From: Pelagomonas calceolata
Taxonomy: Eukaryota > Sar > Pelagophyceae > Pelagomonadales > Pelagomonadaceae
Assembly (NCBI GenBank): GCA_918797485.1
Contig: CAKKNE010000003.1
Location: forward strand, 4,464,001 to 4,528,000
Direction of reading: 5' to 3'
Length of the DNA: 64,000 nt
A program made the position numbers and the translations under genes. The notes beneath the pieces are model-generated. The model made no database searches. It was not told the origin of the DNA and was given only the letters and a program-made list of their open reading frames with translations. This document shows positions 38,405-47,672 of the stretch, one piece after another (the stretch's first letter is position 1; every line of letters starts with the position of its first letter).

Positions 38405-39069
38405 GGCTGCAACTGAACGGAACTTGTACGGACTCGTTTTAAAGTCTCTGGCCGGTCAAAGACAGTGAACGTGAAAAAATAAGGGCCAAAAATACATACC
38501 AGTATATGCTATAGGTATAGGTATAATAGCTATAGTCAATTCGGGTTGCGGGGGCGCGCGCCTAGAGGGTACTATATACTGCAGTCATTCGGGTTTTGGG
38601 GACAATCCCCGCGAGCGTGTACCTGACGAGCACATTTGGCTGCAGAGTAAAATAAGGCTAAAGATAAATCACTGGCGATTGAGCCCCGAGCCTCCAGAGC
38701 TCGCGGGTTTCTACGTCGACAGCGTACGCGAGTGTGTACGTAAGCTTGCTGCCGGTCGTAGAAGCGTGCGTCTTGCGTCCGATTCGGGTGCGGGGTTCGG
38801 GTTTCACACGACCCCCTGGCTCCGTAGAGCCAAGACAAAGCTAAAGAAAAATCAATTGGCAACTGTCAATCGCACGATGGATTCCGAACTTATCATGGAA
38901 GTGTCTTCTGGAAGCAAAGTTAGCTAGCGTTGAGATGTTCACTTTGAGGTGATGAGGGTCCTCTGTCTGTCTAAAGCGAGGAAAAAGAAACCGTATCCAA
39001 GTTGAAACCAGGAGGACAAGTCCCCCCTTGGAAAAAAGAACCTCGTCAACCCCGTACAACATATACAAT
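38405..39069. other. Intergenic with local tandem-like repeats (R3)
   Basis: 38540-38930 has repeated blocks: ATTCGGGTT at 38539, 38586 and 38779, and two copies of a longer unit ending in GGCTAAAGATAAATCA / AGCTAAAGAAAAATCA. 38728-38772 is the R3 block shared with 40596-40640. Confidence 0.6.
38728..38772. repeat. R3, 45-bp block, copy 1
   Basis: 43 of 45 bases match 40596-40640, including ACGTAAGCTTGCTGCCGGTC. On the minus strand both copies would read DARFYDRQQAYVH, so it may derive from a coding piece. Confidence 0.85.
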
Positions 39070-40398
39070 TTAACCCGGCGGCGGCTGCGGCGCCGGCGGC
39101 GGCACGACCCCATTGATCGCCGCAAACGCGGCCGCGACCTCGACCGCCGCCCACGCCGCGAGCGCGCCGTCTTCGTCGGCGCCGCCGCCGCGCAGGACCA
39201 GGTCGACGCGGCCCAGGAGAGCGCCCCGCGCGTTTTCGTCGCCCCCCTCGGTGGCACCGGCCAAGGCGGCCGCCGCGGACGCGCAGGCCGCCCGCAGGGC
39301 CGGCGGCGTGTCGGCCGCGAACGCCCGAGTCGTCAAGGCCGTCATCAGGCCGTCGGGCGGCGTAGCAAGGGCCGCGTCCCGACACGCCAGCGCCGCGGCC
39401 AGCGCCGCGCCCGAGTCGCCGGCCACGAGCGCGCCGGGGACCGCCCGCAGAACCGTCTCCGCGGTGGCGTTTTTCGCGACTTGCGAGGCGGTCGCGACCC
39501 GGATCCACGCGACGGCGCCGAGCGCGCGTTCTGGCGGCGCGGGCCCGCCCACGACCGTCGCCGCGAGGAAGGCCGCCACGGCCGACGCCGTGTCGTGCGC
39601 GGCGTGGGACGCGGCCGGCGTATTCGACGCGGCGGCGTCCCGCAGAAACGTCGCCAGATCCTCGATCTCCGCCGCGCCGCCCTGCAGGAGGTAGGCGTCG
39701 TCGAGGGCGTCGACGGCGGCGTGGAACGCCCGCGCGAGCGCCCTTCCCACGGCGTTCAGCGCGTCGGGCGCCCGACCCGCGCACGCCCGCCGCGCGTTCG
39801 CGTCGTCGACCCCCCAGCAGTGCAGGAGCGTCGCGAGGCAGCCCGCCCGCTCCGGCGTGCCAAACGGCTCCTCGCCGATCTTTTCGAGAGCGCCCACGGC
39901 CGCGTCGTGCAGCGGGAACGCCCGGTCGTCGGACACGAAGAACTGCACCGTCGTCGCGTCGAGGCGCACCGAGAGCGTCTTGAGGAGGGCCACGAACACG
40001 CACCGCGTCTCGTCGTCGTCGAGGAAGGCCGGGGCGTCGCGCAGGATCGCGTCGATCGCCGGCGACGACAGGAGGAGGTAGAGGGCCTGCTGCCTCCTTA
40101 TATTCTGCGCGAGCAGCGCGCAAGCTCGCAGGACCCGCTGCTTGACGGACACGGGTCCCTCGCGCCCCAGCGCCGCCATCACCTGCAGGACGCGCCGCTC
40201 CGCGAACAGGTCGAAGACCTGCTCGCGCTCCGCCGCTTCGCCTCGCGCGACCAGCGCCGCCACGCGCCCGATGACGTTGCCACAGTCCTCCTCCCATCTG
40301 GTGCCGGGCTTGAGGACGCGCCTCGACCGCTGCCTAACCCTGTAGAGCGCGTCGAGGCGGTCGCAGGCCTCACCCAGTGATCGCTCCAGGGACGCCAT
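39070..40398 (-). CDS. CLEC16A/GOP-1-family (FPL domain) protein, short form
   Basis: 442 residues, one exon. The FPL domain spans about residues 35-190: QVFDLFAERRVLQVM, RACALLAQNIRRQQALYLLLS, FLDDDETRCVFVALLKTLSVRLD, TVQFFVSDDRAFPLHDAAV. These correspond to LIQNIRNETSLYYLLS, ISFLKTLSLKLN and HTVHFFYN of animal CLEC16A, a regulator of mitophagy and endosomal maturation. Animal and plant members are about 1000 residues; here the rest is an Ala-rich helical (HEAT-like) region and a Pro tail, so the C-terminal half is missing or very diverged. The ATG at 40398 fits the start of the family. Confidence 0.82.
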   Translation of the reverse strand: MASLERSLGEACDRLDALYRVRQRSRRVLKPGTRWEEDCGNVIGRVAALVARGEAAEREQVFDLFAERRVLQVMAALGREGPVSVKQRVLRACALLAQNIRRQQALYLLLSSPAIDAILRDAPAFLDDDETRCVFVALLKTLSVRLDATTVQFFVSDDRAFPLHDAAVGALEKIGEEPFGTPERAGCLATLLHCWGVDDANARRACAGRAPDALNAVGRALARAFHAAVDALDDAYLLQGGAAEIEDLATFLRDAAASNTPAASHAAHDTASAVAAFLAATVVGGPAPPERALGAVAWIRVATASQVAKNATAETVLRAVPGALVAGDSGAALAAALACRDAALATPPDGLMTALTTRAFAADTPPALRAACASAAAALAGATEGGDENARGALLGRVDLVLRGGGADEDGALAAWAAVEVAAAFAAINGVVPPPAPQPPPG

Positions 40399-41013
40399 GG
40401 TTGTGATCCAACGCTGCCGTGGCGCTGGGCTTTTTCGAAGGGGTTGATCCTAATGCTTGCCTAGTGTGTGGTACCTACGGTACGAAGGCATGCACGACTC
40501 TAGCTCTGGGGATTGCCTGCCTAGGGATGCCTAGTGTGTTACAGGCCGCTAGCGCAAGCCAGTTCGGGTTCTGGGGGCGCGGGGGACTACTCCGCGCGAG
40601 CGTGGACGTAAGCTTGCTGCCGGTCGTAGAAGCGTGCGTCGTCGTCGCCGTGCGCGGGCGCGTCGGTGAAGTCCGGGTTGCCGCCGACGAGGCGACCGCC
40701 CCCAGGCTTCCCAAGAGCGACACTCCAGCTGTGGCATGGAGCCCTTCCCATGCCTGCGGCCCATGGCACGGGGAATTCTCGGCGGTGTCCCCCCACGGCC
40801 GGATAGTCCGCCAGTTGATACTATCAACCGGGACGACCGGCGGACACAACCGAATAATACTAAATACTACGGTATTCATCAGTCAATTGCCGTGCGTGGG
40901 GGGCTAAGTAAGTAATAAACAACGAAGACCTAAAAAGAAGGAACAAGCTCCTAAGAGAGCCAAGAATTGACCTCTAGTAGGATGATCGAAATGGTCTAAC
41001 AAGGCCTCTATTA
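40399..41013. other. Intergenic with R3, R4 and R5 short repeats
   Basis: R3 copy 2 at 40596-40640. R4 at 40697-40740 (CGCCCCCAGGCTTCCCAAGA, GAGCGACACTCCAGCT) recurs at 46554-46597. R5 at 40913-40960 recurs at 22996-23045. Such shared blocks suggest pieces of one decayed element family. No gene seen. Confidence 0.6.
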
Positions 41014-42126
41014 CTATTCGTGTTTTTCGAGGCTAAAAACAGCCCCCCGCCGCCGCAGCGGCCGCGCGTCGTCCGCGTCGAAGAGCGGCCGTTTGCGCGC
41101 GGCCGCGGTCGGGTGAATCGGCGGCGGCGCGAAGTCCGGCGCCGCGTCCATGAACGCGCCGTAGTAGGACGCGTCGGCGGCGCCGGCCTCGTCGGCCTCG
41201 TCGACGTCGCGGAGCGGCGGCGCCCAGTGCGACCCAAAGGCCTTCGCCGCGGGCGCGGTCAGCGCCTCGCGACACACGCCCTGGGTGCGCGCCGCGTCCG
41301 AGACGGCGGACAACGCGCGCCGCGCGGCGGCCGGCGGCGCCGTCGTCGCCGCGTCGATGAGCGCGGCGGCCAGCGCCGCCCTCTGGAGGTCCGGGAGCCG
41401 GGACGCGCCCAGCACGGGCGCGGCGACGCCCAGGAGGTCCGCGGGGGCTTCTCTCAACGTCCGGGCCGTGGTCAGCGCCACGAGGCGGTCGACGAAGTCC
41501 GGCGCGTCGAGCCCGTGCCGCGTCACCAAGGTGAACACGCCCCGCAGCGCGCTGCACGCCTCGACCTCGTCGGCGGCGGCCAGCGCCGCCACGAACGCGT
41601 CGGCGAGCCGCAGCGGCTCCGGCATCGCCCCGAGCATCGCGCCGCATTTCCGCAGCGCCGCCAACCGCACCGACTTCGGCGTGATCGGCTTCTTGAGCGC
41701 GGCGACCCACGCGTGCCCCAGCGCCCGGCGCGCGACCTTGGAGGCCGGGGCCGGCAGGACCACGAGCACGCGCGGCGGGGCGGCCTTGGCCGCGCCCGCG
41801 ATCAGCGGCGCGCTCGTCGCCTGCCGGAGCACCGCCAGCAGCTTCGGCGGCGGCGGGTCGCGCATCGCGGCGACGGCGGCCCTGGCGACGCTCGCCAGCG
41901 GCGCCGGCGCGACGCCGCGGGCCGCGAGGCGATCGACCGTCTTCAACGCGACGCAGGCCGCCTCGTCGCCGAAGCGTGGCGCTTGCTCCGCGAGCGTCGC
42001 GAGCGCAGCGGGCACGGCTTCGCTGGTCGCGTCGGCGGCGACGGCCCGGCGCAACAGATGAATTGCGGCACAAGTCGGCCCCCCGTGTGACTCGAGTTGC
42101 GCGGCCGCTGCGGCGATGGCGCTCAT
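41014..42126 (-). CDS. NOC4: NOC4-like (CBF/Mak21 family) ribosome biogenesis protein
   Basis: 370 residues, one exon. After an Ala-rich helical N-terminus the core matches NOC4: ARRALGHAWVAALKKPITPKS, KCGAMLGAMPEPLRLADAFVAAL, VEACSALRGVFTLVTRHGLDAP (animal: ALNGLFILIHKHNLEYP), DFVDRLVALT, LPDLQRAALAAALIDAA and TTAPPAAARRALSAVSD (animal: LTAPPEALLMVLPFI). Near the end come ASYYGAFMDAAPDF and a basic KRPLFDADDARPLRRRGAVF. NOC4 with NOP14 is needed for 40S subunit maturation in the nucleolus. Size is shorter than animal NOC4L (~516). Alternative: another member of the CBF family. Confidence 0.75.
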   Translation of the reverse strand: MSAIAAAAAQLESHGGPTCAAIHLLRRAVAADATSEAVPAALATLAEQAPRFGDEAACVALKTVDRLAARGVAPAPLASVARAAVAAMRDPPPPKLLAVLRQATSAPLIAGAAKAAPPRVLVVLPAPASKVARRALGHAWVAALKKPITPKSVRLAALRKCGAMLGAMPEPLRLADAFVAALAAADEVEACSALRGVFTLVTRHGLDAPDFVDRLVALTTARTLREAPADLLGVAAPVLGASRLPDLQRAALAAALIDAATTAPPAAARRALSAVSDAARTQGVCREALTAPAAKAFGSHWAPPLRDVDEADEAGAADASYYGAFMDAAPDFAPPPIHPTAAARKRPLFDADDARPLRRRGAVFSLEKHE

Positions 42127-42376
42127 CTTGGTTGCCTCTCTCTTCAGGAGCTGCCGCTAGTACCTCACATGCTAGCCAAAGGAGAGAAGAGAGAAGGGAA
42201 TCGAGCTATAATAATCCTATTACTATTAATTAGAGCTAGCTAAGCAAGGATAGGCCAAGCAGGGATGCATGTAAAAGTATAGGGTTCGTTTGCAAGTTTT
42301 TATCTTACTTGTATATAAAACTTACTGCGCGTGCGCAATCCTGCGCCCGCGGCGAACTAGGAGCTTTTTCAGATAC
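42127..42376. other. Intergenic, no feature seen
   Basis: AT-rich spacer between two minus-strand genes; probable promoter of the NOC4-like gene and 3' region of the next. Confidence 0.4.
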
Positions 42377-44725
42377 TTACGATGGAGGAGAGAGCGCCTG
42401 CAGGCGCTTCACGAGATCGAAGAGCTTGTCCGCGTCCGCGGCCGCCAGCCCGAGCCCTTGTGGCTCGGGACGGACTAGATCGTTCCGACTCATGGCCGCC
42501 AGCGTGGCGCCGTTCACGTGGCGCCGCGCGAGCAGCGACCCGACGCGCGGCAGGCCCAGCGTCTGCGAAACGTACTCCTCCGCGCGCAACGGCGACCACG
42601 TCAGCGGTTCCAGGGACGCCAACTCCGCGTCGTCCGGCTGAGCGCGCTGCAGCGACCGCAGGCCGCGGAGCCCGATCGGCGACTCCTGTTGATCCGTAGT
42701 CGGGAACGACGACGCCACCGCCCGCGCGGGCGGCGTCCGCGCCAGCGTGTGCGAGGGCACGAAGCCCGCCTCGCCGAAGCCGCACGAGGCCTTGTGCTCC
42801 GCGAGCGCGAAGCGCAGCACGCGCTTGCCGCACCCCCGCGGGCACGGCACGAACGCCATCTTGCACTCCTCGGCGACGTGCGCGTTCATGCGGCTCCGGG
42901 GCACGCGCTTCATGCAGTACTGGCACTGCGCGGCGACCTCCTCCGCGGGAGGCGCCGTCGGCTTCTTCTCCTCGACCGCGGTCGTGGGAAGGGGTCCGAG
43001 CTTGGGCGCGAGGCCCATCGAGGGCAGGCCGAACGTCGCGGCCTGGTTGCCGGGCGAGCCAGGCAGCCCGAACGTCGCCGGCTCGGGCAGCCCGAAGGTC
43101 GGCCGCGAGGCCGCGCCCGGGGTCACCGAGTCGTCGTCCAGCGGGTCCGCCTGCGACAGGTCCGACGCGTCCGCCTCCTCGTGCTCGATCGGCGCCGGCG
43201 GCGCGCGCGTCGGCGGCGCGCCCGCGGGCCGCGGGCGCTTCTCGACCGCCTCGACGCGCTTCTGGAGCGCCGCGACCGACGCCGCGACGGGCTGCAGGGC
43301 CTTCCCGATGTCCTGCGCGGCCTGCGCGGACCGGGCGCCGGTCTGTTGCACCGCCGCCAGGACCTCCTCCAACTTGGCTTCGAGCGCGTCCGCTCTGGCG
43401 GCCGCGGCCGCCGCGGCCGCCCTGGCGCCGCTCGCCTCGGCCTGAGCCTTGACCGCTTTGGCCTCGGCCGCGTCCACCGCGTCGCGGGCGTTCGCGGCCA
43501 CCGCCTCGACCGACGCCGCCGTCGTCGCCGTCTTCGCCAGCGCGTCGAGGCGGGCCTCGAGCGCGCGCAGCGGCTGCCCCGGATCATTCGGTGCCTGCCG
43601 CTCCACGCCCTCGAGGCGTACCAGCAACGCCGCGAGCGTCGCCTCGACGTTCGCCGCGGATTCGCCGTGGGTCGCGGCGTGCCGCCGGTCCACGTCGTCG
43701 ACGCGCTTGCGGAGCGCCGCGAGCGAGGCGGTCGCGCCCTCGAGCAGATGCGCCGACTGGTCGCGGTGCTCCTTCCCGGCCCTCGCGTGGAGTCTCGCTT
43801 CCTCCAGGGCCGCGGCGACCTTGGCGCCGGTTCGGTCGCCGTACTCGGCCACGAGCCGCTCCACGGCGTCGGACGCCGCCCTCGCCGCAACGCCGGCGCA
43901 CTCGTCGCGCAGCGTCGCCTTGTGGTTGTCGCCCCACACCCTGCCGCCCGCGCGTTGCGCCACCGCCTCCACCGCTTCGCGCAGGAAGTCGCCCTTGTCG
44001 ACGATTTCTTTCGCGGCCCGCTCCGCGGCCTGCGCCGCGGCCGTCCGCGCCGCCCGCGCCACTCGGTCTTCGAGCTCGGCACTCAGAGCGCCGCCGTCCC
44101 CCAGCGCCGCGCCGACCGCGCTTCGCGCGGCGCGCCGGACCCACGCCTCCGCGCCCGGGTCGCTCTCGACCCACCGCGCCACGGTCTGCGAAGCGAGGTC
44201 GGCGCACTGGCGCTGCGTCGGCCGCTCGTCCAGCGCGAGGCGCAGCGCGGCAATCGACTGGCGAACGTGGCGCTGCTGCGCGTCGTTTTGCGTCTGCTGC
44301 TCCGCCAGTTCTCGTCGCACGGTGTTCGCCGCCGCCACGGCGTCGTCGCCCCGCCGCCCGGCGACGCGACACGCGTGCTCGGCGCGCGGCACCGCGCCCT
44401 CCGCAAGGTCCCGCAGCGCGGCGGCCAATTGCCGCTGGTGGAGCACCAGGGCTTGTAATTGGGCTTGCGCATTTTGTTGCGCGCGCACCAACGACTGCCG
44501 CAGGTCGTCCCGGGGCGGCGGCGACGGCGGCGCTTCGTGAGAGGACGGCGGCGGCACGAAGGGCGCGCCGGCCGCCCCCGGCGTCGGCGTCCGGGGGCCG
44601 GCGGCGGGCCCAGTCGGCACGGGCGCGTAGTTGAGGGCCTGCCGTAGCGAAGCCTCGTAGGCGGCCGCCGTGTGCTGCTGGCGGGCTCTGCGCGCCGAGT
44701 CGCGGAGAGGGGCGTAGTCCATCAT
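42377..44725 (-). CDS. Coiled-coil protein with TRAF-type zinc fingers and SAM-like domain
   Basis: About 782 residues from Met at 44725 (MDYAPLRDSARRARQQ, the frame being open from 44830). The N-terminus is Pro-rich; residues ~90-500 are long Ala/Glu/Arg coiled coil. Then a Gly/Pro linker with a repeated TFGLP motif (four times), a zinc-finger pair of TRAF type (CQYCMKRVPRSRMNAH, EECKMAFVPCPRGCGKRV, EHKASC), and a C-terminal SAM-like bundle (EEYVSQTLGLPRVG, GATLAAMSRNDLV, LFDLVKRLQAL). Coiled coil plus TRAF finger plus SAM suggests an oligomeric scaffold, perhaps in ubiquitin signalling or at the flagellar base. No direct ortholog recognised. Confidence 0.68.
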   Translation of the reverse strand: MMDYAPLRDSARRARQQHTAAAYEASLRQALNYAPVPTGPAAGPRTPTPGAAGAPFVPPPSSHEAPPSPPPRDDLRQSLVRAQQNAQAQLQALVLHQRQLAAALRDLAEGAVPRAEHACRVAGRRGDDAVAAANTVRRELAEQQTQNDAQQRHVRQSIAALRLALDERPTQRQCADLASQTVARWVESDPGAEAWVRRAARSAVGAALGDGGALSAELEDRVARAARTAAAQAAERAAKEIVDKGDFLREAVEAVAQRAGGRVWGDNHKATLRDECAGVAARAASDAVERLVAEYGDRTGAKVAAALEEARLHARAGKEHRDQSAHLLEGATASLAALRKRVDDVDRRHAATHGESAANVEATLAALLVRLEGVERQAPNDPGQPLRALEARLDALAKTATTAASVEAVAANARDAVDAAEAKAVKAQAEASGARAAAAAAAARADALEAKLEEVLAAVQQTGARSAQAAQDIGKALQPVAASVAALQKRVEAVEKRPRPAGAPPTRAPPAPIEHEEADASDLSQADPLDDDSVTPGAASRPTFGLPEPATFGLPGSPGNQAATFGLPSMGLAPKLGPLPTTAVEEKKPTAPPAEEVAAQCQYCMKRVPRSRMNAHVAEECKMAFVPCPRGCGKRVLRFALAEHKASCGFGEAGFVPSHTLARTPPARAVASSFPTTDQQESPIGLRGLRSLQRAQPDDAELASLEPLTWSPLRAEEYVSQTLGLPRVGSLLARRHVNGATLAAMSRNDLVRPEPQGLGLAAADADKLFDLVKRLQALSPPS

Positions 44726-45043
44726 GGCTGCCCTTTTTTTTTTTCGGGCGCCGCTGGTCGCTGCGCGTTCTTCGCCGGACAAACGAGCGCGACTGGCCCA
44801 GCGGCGGCGTCGGCCTCGCACGACTGGCACAGCGGCGGCGTCGGCCTCGCGCGAGCTAGCTGGGCCGTCGGCAACGGCGGGGCAGCCTCTATCTCAGCCT
44901 GGGGCCATGGGAGATGGCCATGGGGCGCCCCCCCCCCCTTGGAACCACTCCGTTGAACCGCTGCAGGAGTGCGAGAGCTCACAAAGTAGTGGTAAAAAAT
45001 GGCATTTTTTGCTGCTAGAGCCCGTACAAACTCTCGAGGTACC

Positions 45044-45752
45044 TGAGGCTGGGTGAGGTAGAAAACCCCCCTACCGAGGTATCGGTACTTTTGTATCTTT
45101 TACCGGCAAACGACGCCCCGTGCTCTGGGCGTCATTTTGCCGCAAAAATCTCGGCAAACGACCTAAATCTCGCCGAGTTATGGCCAATAAACCCCCGGGG
45201 AGAGCAGCCTGGCGCTGCTCTCGCTGGGGCTGCCCACGCGCGTAGCTGCGCATACGCGCCGCGCGCGGCGCGCTGCGGGGCGCGCGGGCGCCGCGCGCGC
45301 CGGGCGCCGCCGGCACGTGATGGTCCGCGACCCCCAGCGGTCGACGGCCCCCTGACGAGGCCCTCGTCGAGGTGAAAATGACATGCGCGCGACGGCGCGC
45401 CGAAACCGCGCGGACGTCCGGATAAAGGCAATGCCAATGCGCTGCGACGCTCCCGCCGCGTCGAGGCACATGGGGCCGATGATCTCCGACACTGCGTGGC
45501 TCGAATCGGCCGGGAAACGAAATTTCGGGCAGCTGCCCCTGATTTTGCTGCAGCTCGTTCTTGCCACTACGCAATCCGTCGGACTTCGCACCAGCGCCGT
45601 GGGGACGTCCGTAGCCACGGGTGTCCCCATGCAAAAGCTCATTGCACGCGAGGGTCCGTAGGCTGCGCTAGTGCGCCTCAAAACACAAAAGTGCGCTTAT
45701 CTCAAAATGGTACTGCGTCCAGTAGGGGGGTATTCTACCTCACCCAGCCTCA
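45044..45752. mobile_element. 709-bp DNA transposon with 31-bp terminal inverted repeats
   Basis: The left end TGAGGCTGGGTGAGGTAGAA plus AACCCCCCTAC at 45044-45074 is the reverse complement of 45722-45752 with one mismatch in 31. Inside are GC-rich stretches, no frame that I recognise as a transposase, and a repeated CTCGGCAAACGACC/TACCGGCAAACGACG phrase. Target duplication could not be fixed: outside bases are TACC on the left and CCTACGG on the right. Likely a non-autonomous element. It sits between the coiled-coil gene and the small plastid gene; 44726-45043 otherwise shows nothing but a C/G-run. Confidence 0.88.
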
Positions 45753-45882
45753 CCTACGGTATCGTCCGCGCCGAGGCAACACGACTTGTGACGCAACACG
45801 ACTTGTGATCCCAGGCAGTGCGTAGCTGAGGCATCGAAGTGTTAGTCTCTGCCCTCATCCGCAGCATCGACGAGGAGATATC

Positions 45883-46269
45883 ATGAGGCCCTCCATATGG
45901 CTATTAGCCGCAGCTTTGGGGTGTGCGCACAGCTTCGTCGCCACGCCCGACTGGCGCGCGAGGACGCTACGCAACGCCGAAAACAGCGACGAGGAGAAAC
46001 GCCCCGCGAAGATCACGCTGGAGGGCCTCCGCGACTTGGTCGCGTTGGGTCTGGGCGCGCCAAACCTGGGGACCTTCAAGGGCGTCGACAAGGACACGGG
46101 CGCCATGAAGTTCGAGCTCGACGAGAACCGCTTCATCACCAAGGACGGGAAGGAGTACGGCTCGTTCGACAACTCGAAGGGGACCTACTTCGAGTCCGGC
46201 GAGGTCGACGAAGACGCCGATTTCATGGGCAAGCTCGGGTCCTTCTTCGGTGGTGGGAATAAGAAATAA
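45883..46269 (+). CDS. Small plastid-targeted protein of unknown function
   Basis: 128 residues, one exon. MRPSIWLLAAALGCAHSFVAT is a signal peptide ending in an ASAFAP-like SFVAT site, followed by an Arg-rich transit region (RARTLRNAENSDEEKRP). The mature part is compact and acidic: TLEGLRDLVALGLGAPNLGTF, GVDKDTGAMKFELDENRFI, KEYGSFDNSKGTYFESG, and a helical end DFMGKLGSFFGG. The strong targeting sequence and natural composition support a real gene. Family not recognised; small stramenopile plastid proteins of this shape are common. The A of its ATG lies about 130 bp right of the TIR element. Confidence 0.7.
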   Translation: MRPSIWLLAAALGCAHSFVATPDWRARTLRNAENSDEEKRPAKITLEGLRDLVALGLGAPNLGTFKGVDKDTGAMKFELDENRFITKDGKEYGSFDNSKGTYFESGEVDEDADFMGKLGSFFGGGNKK

Positions 46270-46613
46270 TTAATTAGTAGCGACTCGGACGACGTATGAG
46301 GGCCGGGGCGGGACGGGCGTTTGGTCAAGCAGGCCGCGTCGTCGGCCACCGGGTGGCTACCTAGGCAGCCTAGCTCCAAGCAAAGCAAGTAGACAAGGCA
46401 ATTAGAAATCATCGAGGTCCGGGACGCCGGAGGAGCCTGAGAATCTCAGTGGCAGGAGTCTATGGCAGGAGATGGACGGAGGACACGCAATGACCACTCA
46501 ATGGTCTACATCACAGCGCATGGAAGTGTGCGCATGGCGCCTGTCGCCCCGCGCGCCCCCAGGCTCCCCAGGAGCGACCCTTCAGCTATGGCATAGGACG
46601 TAAACAATAGAGG
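46270..46613. other. Intergenic between convergent genes, holds R4 copy 2
   Basis: R4 block at 46554-46597 (CGCCCCCAGGCTCCCCAGGA...). No gene seen. Confidence 0.5.
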
Positions 46614-47672
46614 CTAGGAAATCTCCCGCAGGCGCCGCTCGACGGCCCGCCGCACGCACTTCTCGTCGGCCGCGTCGAGCGCGTAGCAGTGGAGGCCCTT
46701 TTTGATGACTCGCGCTCGCAGCACGCAGCCCCTGCTGAGGTACGCGGGCACGACGGCGAAGGCGGACGTCGGCGACTGCAAGAAGACGTCCGCCGAGGCC
46801 AAGTGCGCCCAGTGGTCCAGGACGGAGGCCGTGGCGTCGGCCCCGTTGAGGTGGACCGTGTAGTTATGTGCTCGATAGACGTCGAATGCCTCCGGCGACG
46901 CCGTCCCCCGCATCACCTGTGTGAGAAATCGACCAGTGAGTCGGGCGCACCAGAGACGCCGTGAAACTTTGATTTTCGCACAGCGCGTCGCGCCGCCCCG
47001 CCCGCGATGCGACTCGAGGGCGCTGAAGACGTGCACCTCGGCGCGCGGCCCAGCCCGCGCCGCGACCCAGCCCAAAGCATCCACGAGACACGCGTCCGAG
47101 ACCCAGCGCAGCGAGGGCTGGACACTGACATCGACGTCGCCCCTTCTCAAGTGAGCGGCGACGCGGACGGTACCTTTTCTGGCATATGTCAGTCGCGCGC
47201 GCCCCAACCGGCACGCGTTGCCGCGTCGCAGATCCGCGAGCCACGCCTTGTCTACCTTCGGGGCGAGCGGCACGTGCTTCTCCGTCCAGAGGACGGTTTG
47301 GTTGCTGGCGAGGTCCGCGAGCGCCGCCGCGCGCTGAATTCCGGCGGGCTCGCGCACGACGACGGCGTCCGTGCCAAGCGCCCATGCGACGCATTGGCGT
47401 TGGAGCACGCCATGCGCCTGCGGCGTGAGCGGCAACGTGCCGATCGCGCCGCCGTAGGCGTAGTTTTGCTCCCTTGCGAACCGCGCGTGCTCCGCGATGT
47501 ATTTGACCGTGGTGCCCACGCCGTCGACGTGCAGAACGCTGTAAAGCTTCGGACGGTGAGGAAGAGCGCACGCTGGGCAGTCGCCGGCGCAGGTCTCCGC
47601 CTTTGTGTGGTGGCGGTTGGGCCGCCGGTGCCGGCGCGCCGCCGCTGCCATCGCAACAAAAAACAATCTCAT
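46614..47672 (-). CDS. HxRRGD-motif glycosyltransferase (fucosyltransferase-like)
   Basis: 327 residues after splicing (exons 47672-46992 and 46916-46614). The motif VRVAAHLRRGDVDV near residue 170 is the H-x-R-R-G-D donor-binding loop of GT11/GT23/GT68-type fucosyltransferases; EVHVFSALES is the following strand, and ASADVFLQSPTSAFAVVPAYLS is the C-terminal D-x-x-x-x-S/T-x-S-x-F box. N-terminus is a short hydrophobic anchor (MRLFFVAMAAAA) then basic residues, as expected of a Golgi type II protein. The intervening KIKVSRRLWCARLTGRFLTQ is introner sequence, in frame but foreign to the family. Sugar specificity not known. Confidence 0.72.
   Translation of the reverse strand: MRLFFVAMAAAARRHRRPNRHHTKAETCAGDCPACALPHRPKLYSVLHVDGVGTTVKYIAEHARFAREQNYAYGGAIGTLPLTPQAHGVLQRQCVAWALGTDAVVVREPAGIQRAAALADLASNQTVLWTEKHVPLAPKVDKAWLADLRRGNACRLGRARLTYARKGTVRVAAHLRRGDVDVSVQPSLRWVSDACLVDALGWVAARAGPRAEVHVFSALESHRGRGGATRCAKIKVSRRLWCARLTGRFLTQVMRGTASPEAFDVYRAHNYTVHLNGADATASVLDHWAHLASADVFLQSPTSAFAVVPAYLSRGCVLRARVIKKGLHCYALDAADEKCVRRAVERRLREIS
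46917..46991 (-). mobile_element. Minimal introner (67 bp) with GC donor
   Basis: Ends in gene sense CTGTGCGAAAATCAAAG and CTGGTCGATTTCTCACACAG; inside only CGGCGTCT and GTGCGCCCGACTCA, which match the outer parts of introners A and B. It is an internal-deletion derivative. Flanks GCGACGCG and GTGATGCG match at 6 of 8. The left flank begins GC, so the intron is GC-AG; being 75 nt and open, it could also be retained. Confidence 0.78.
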
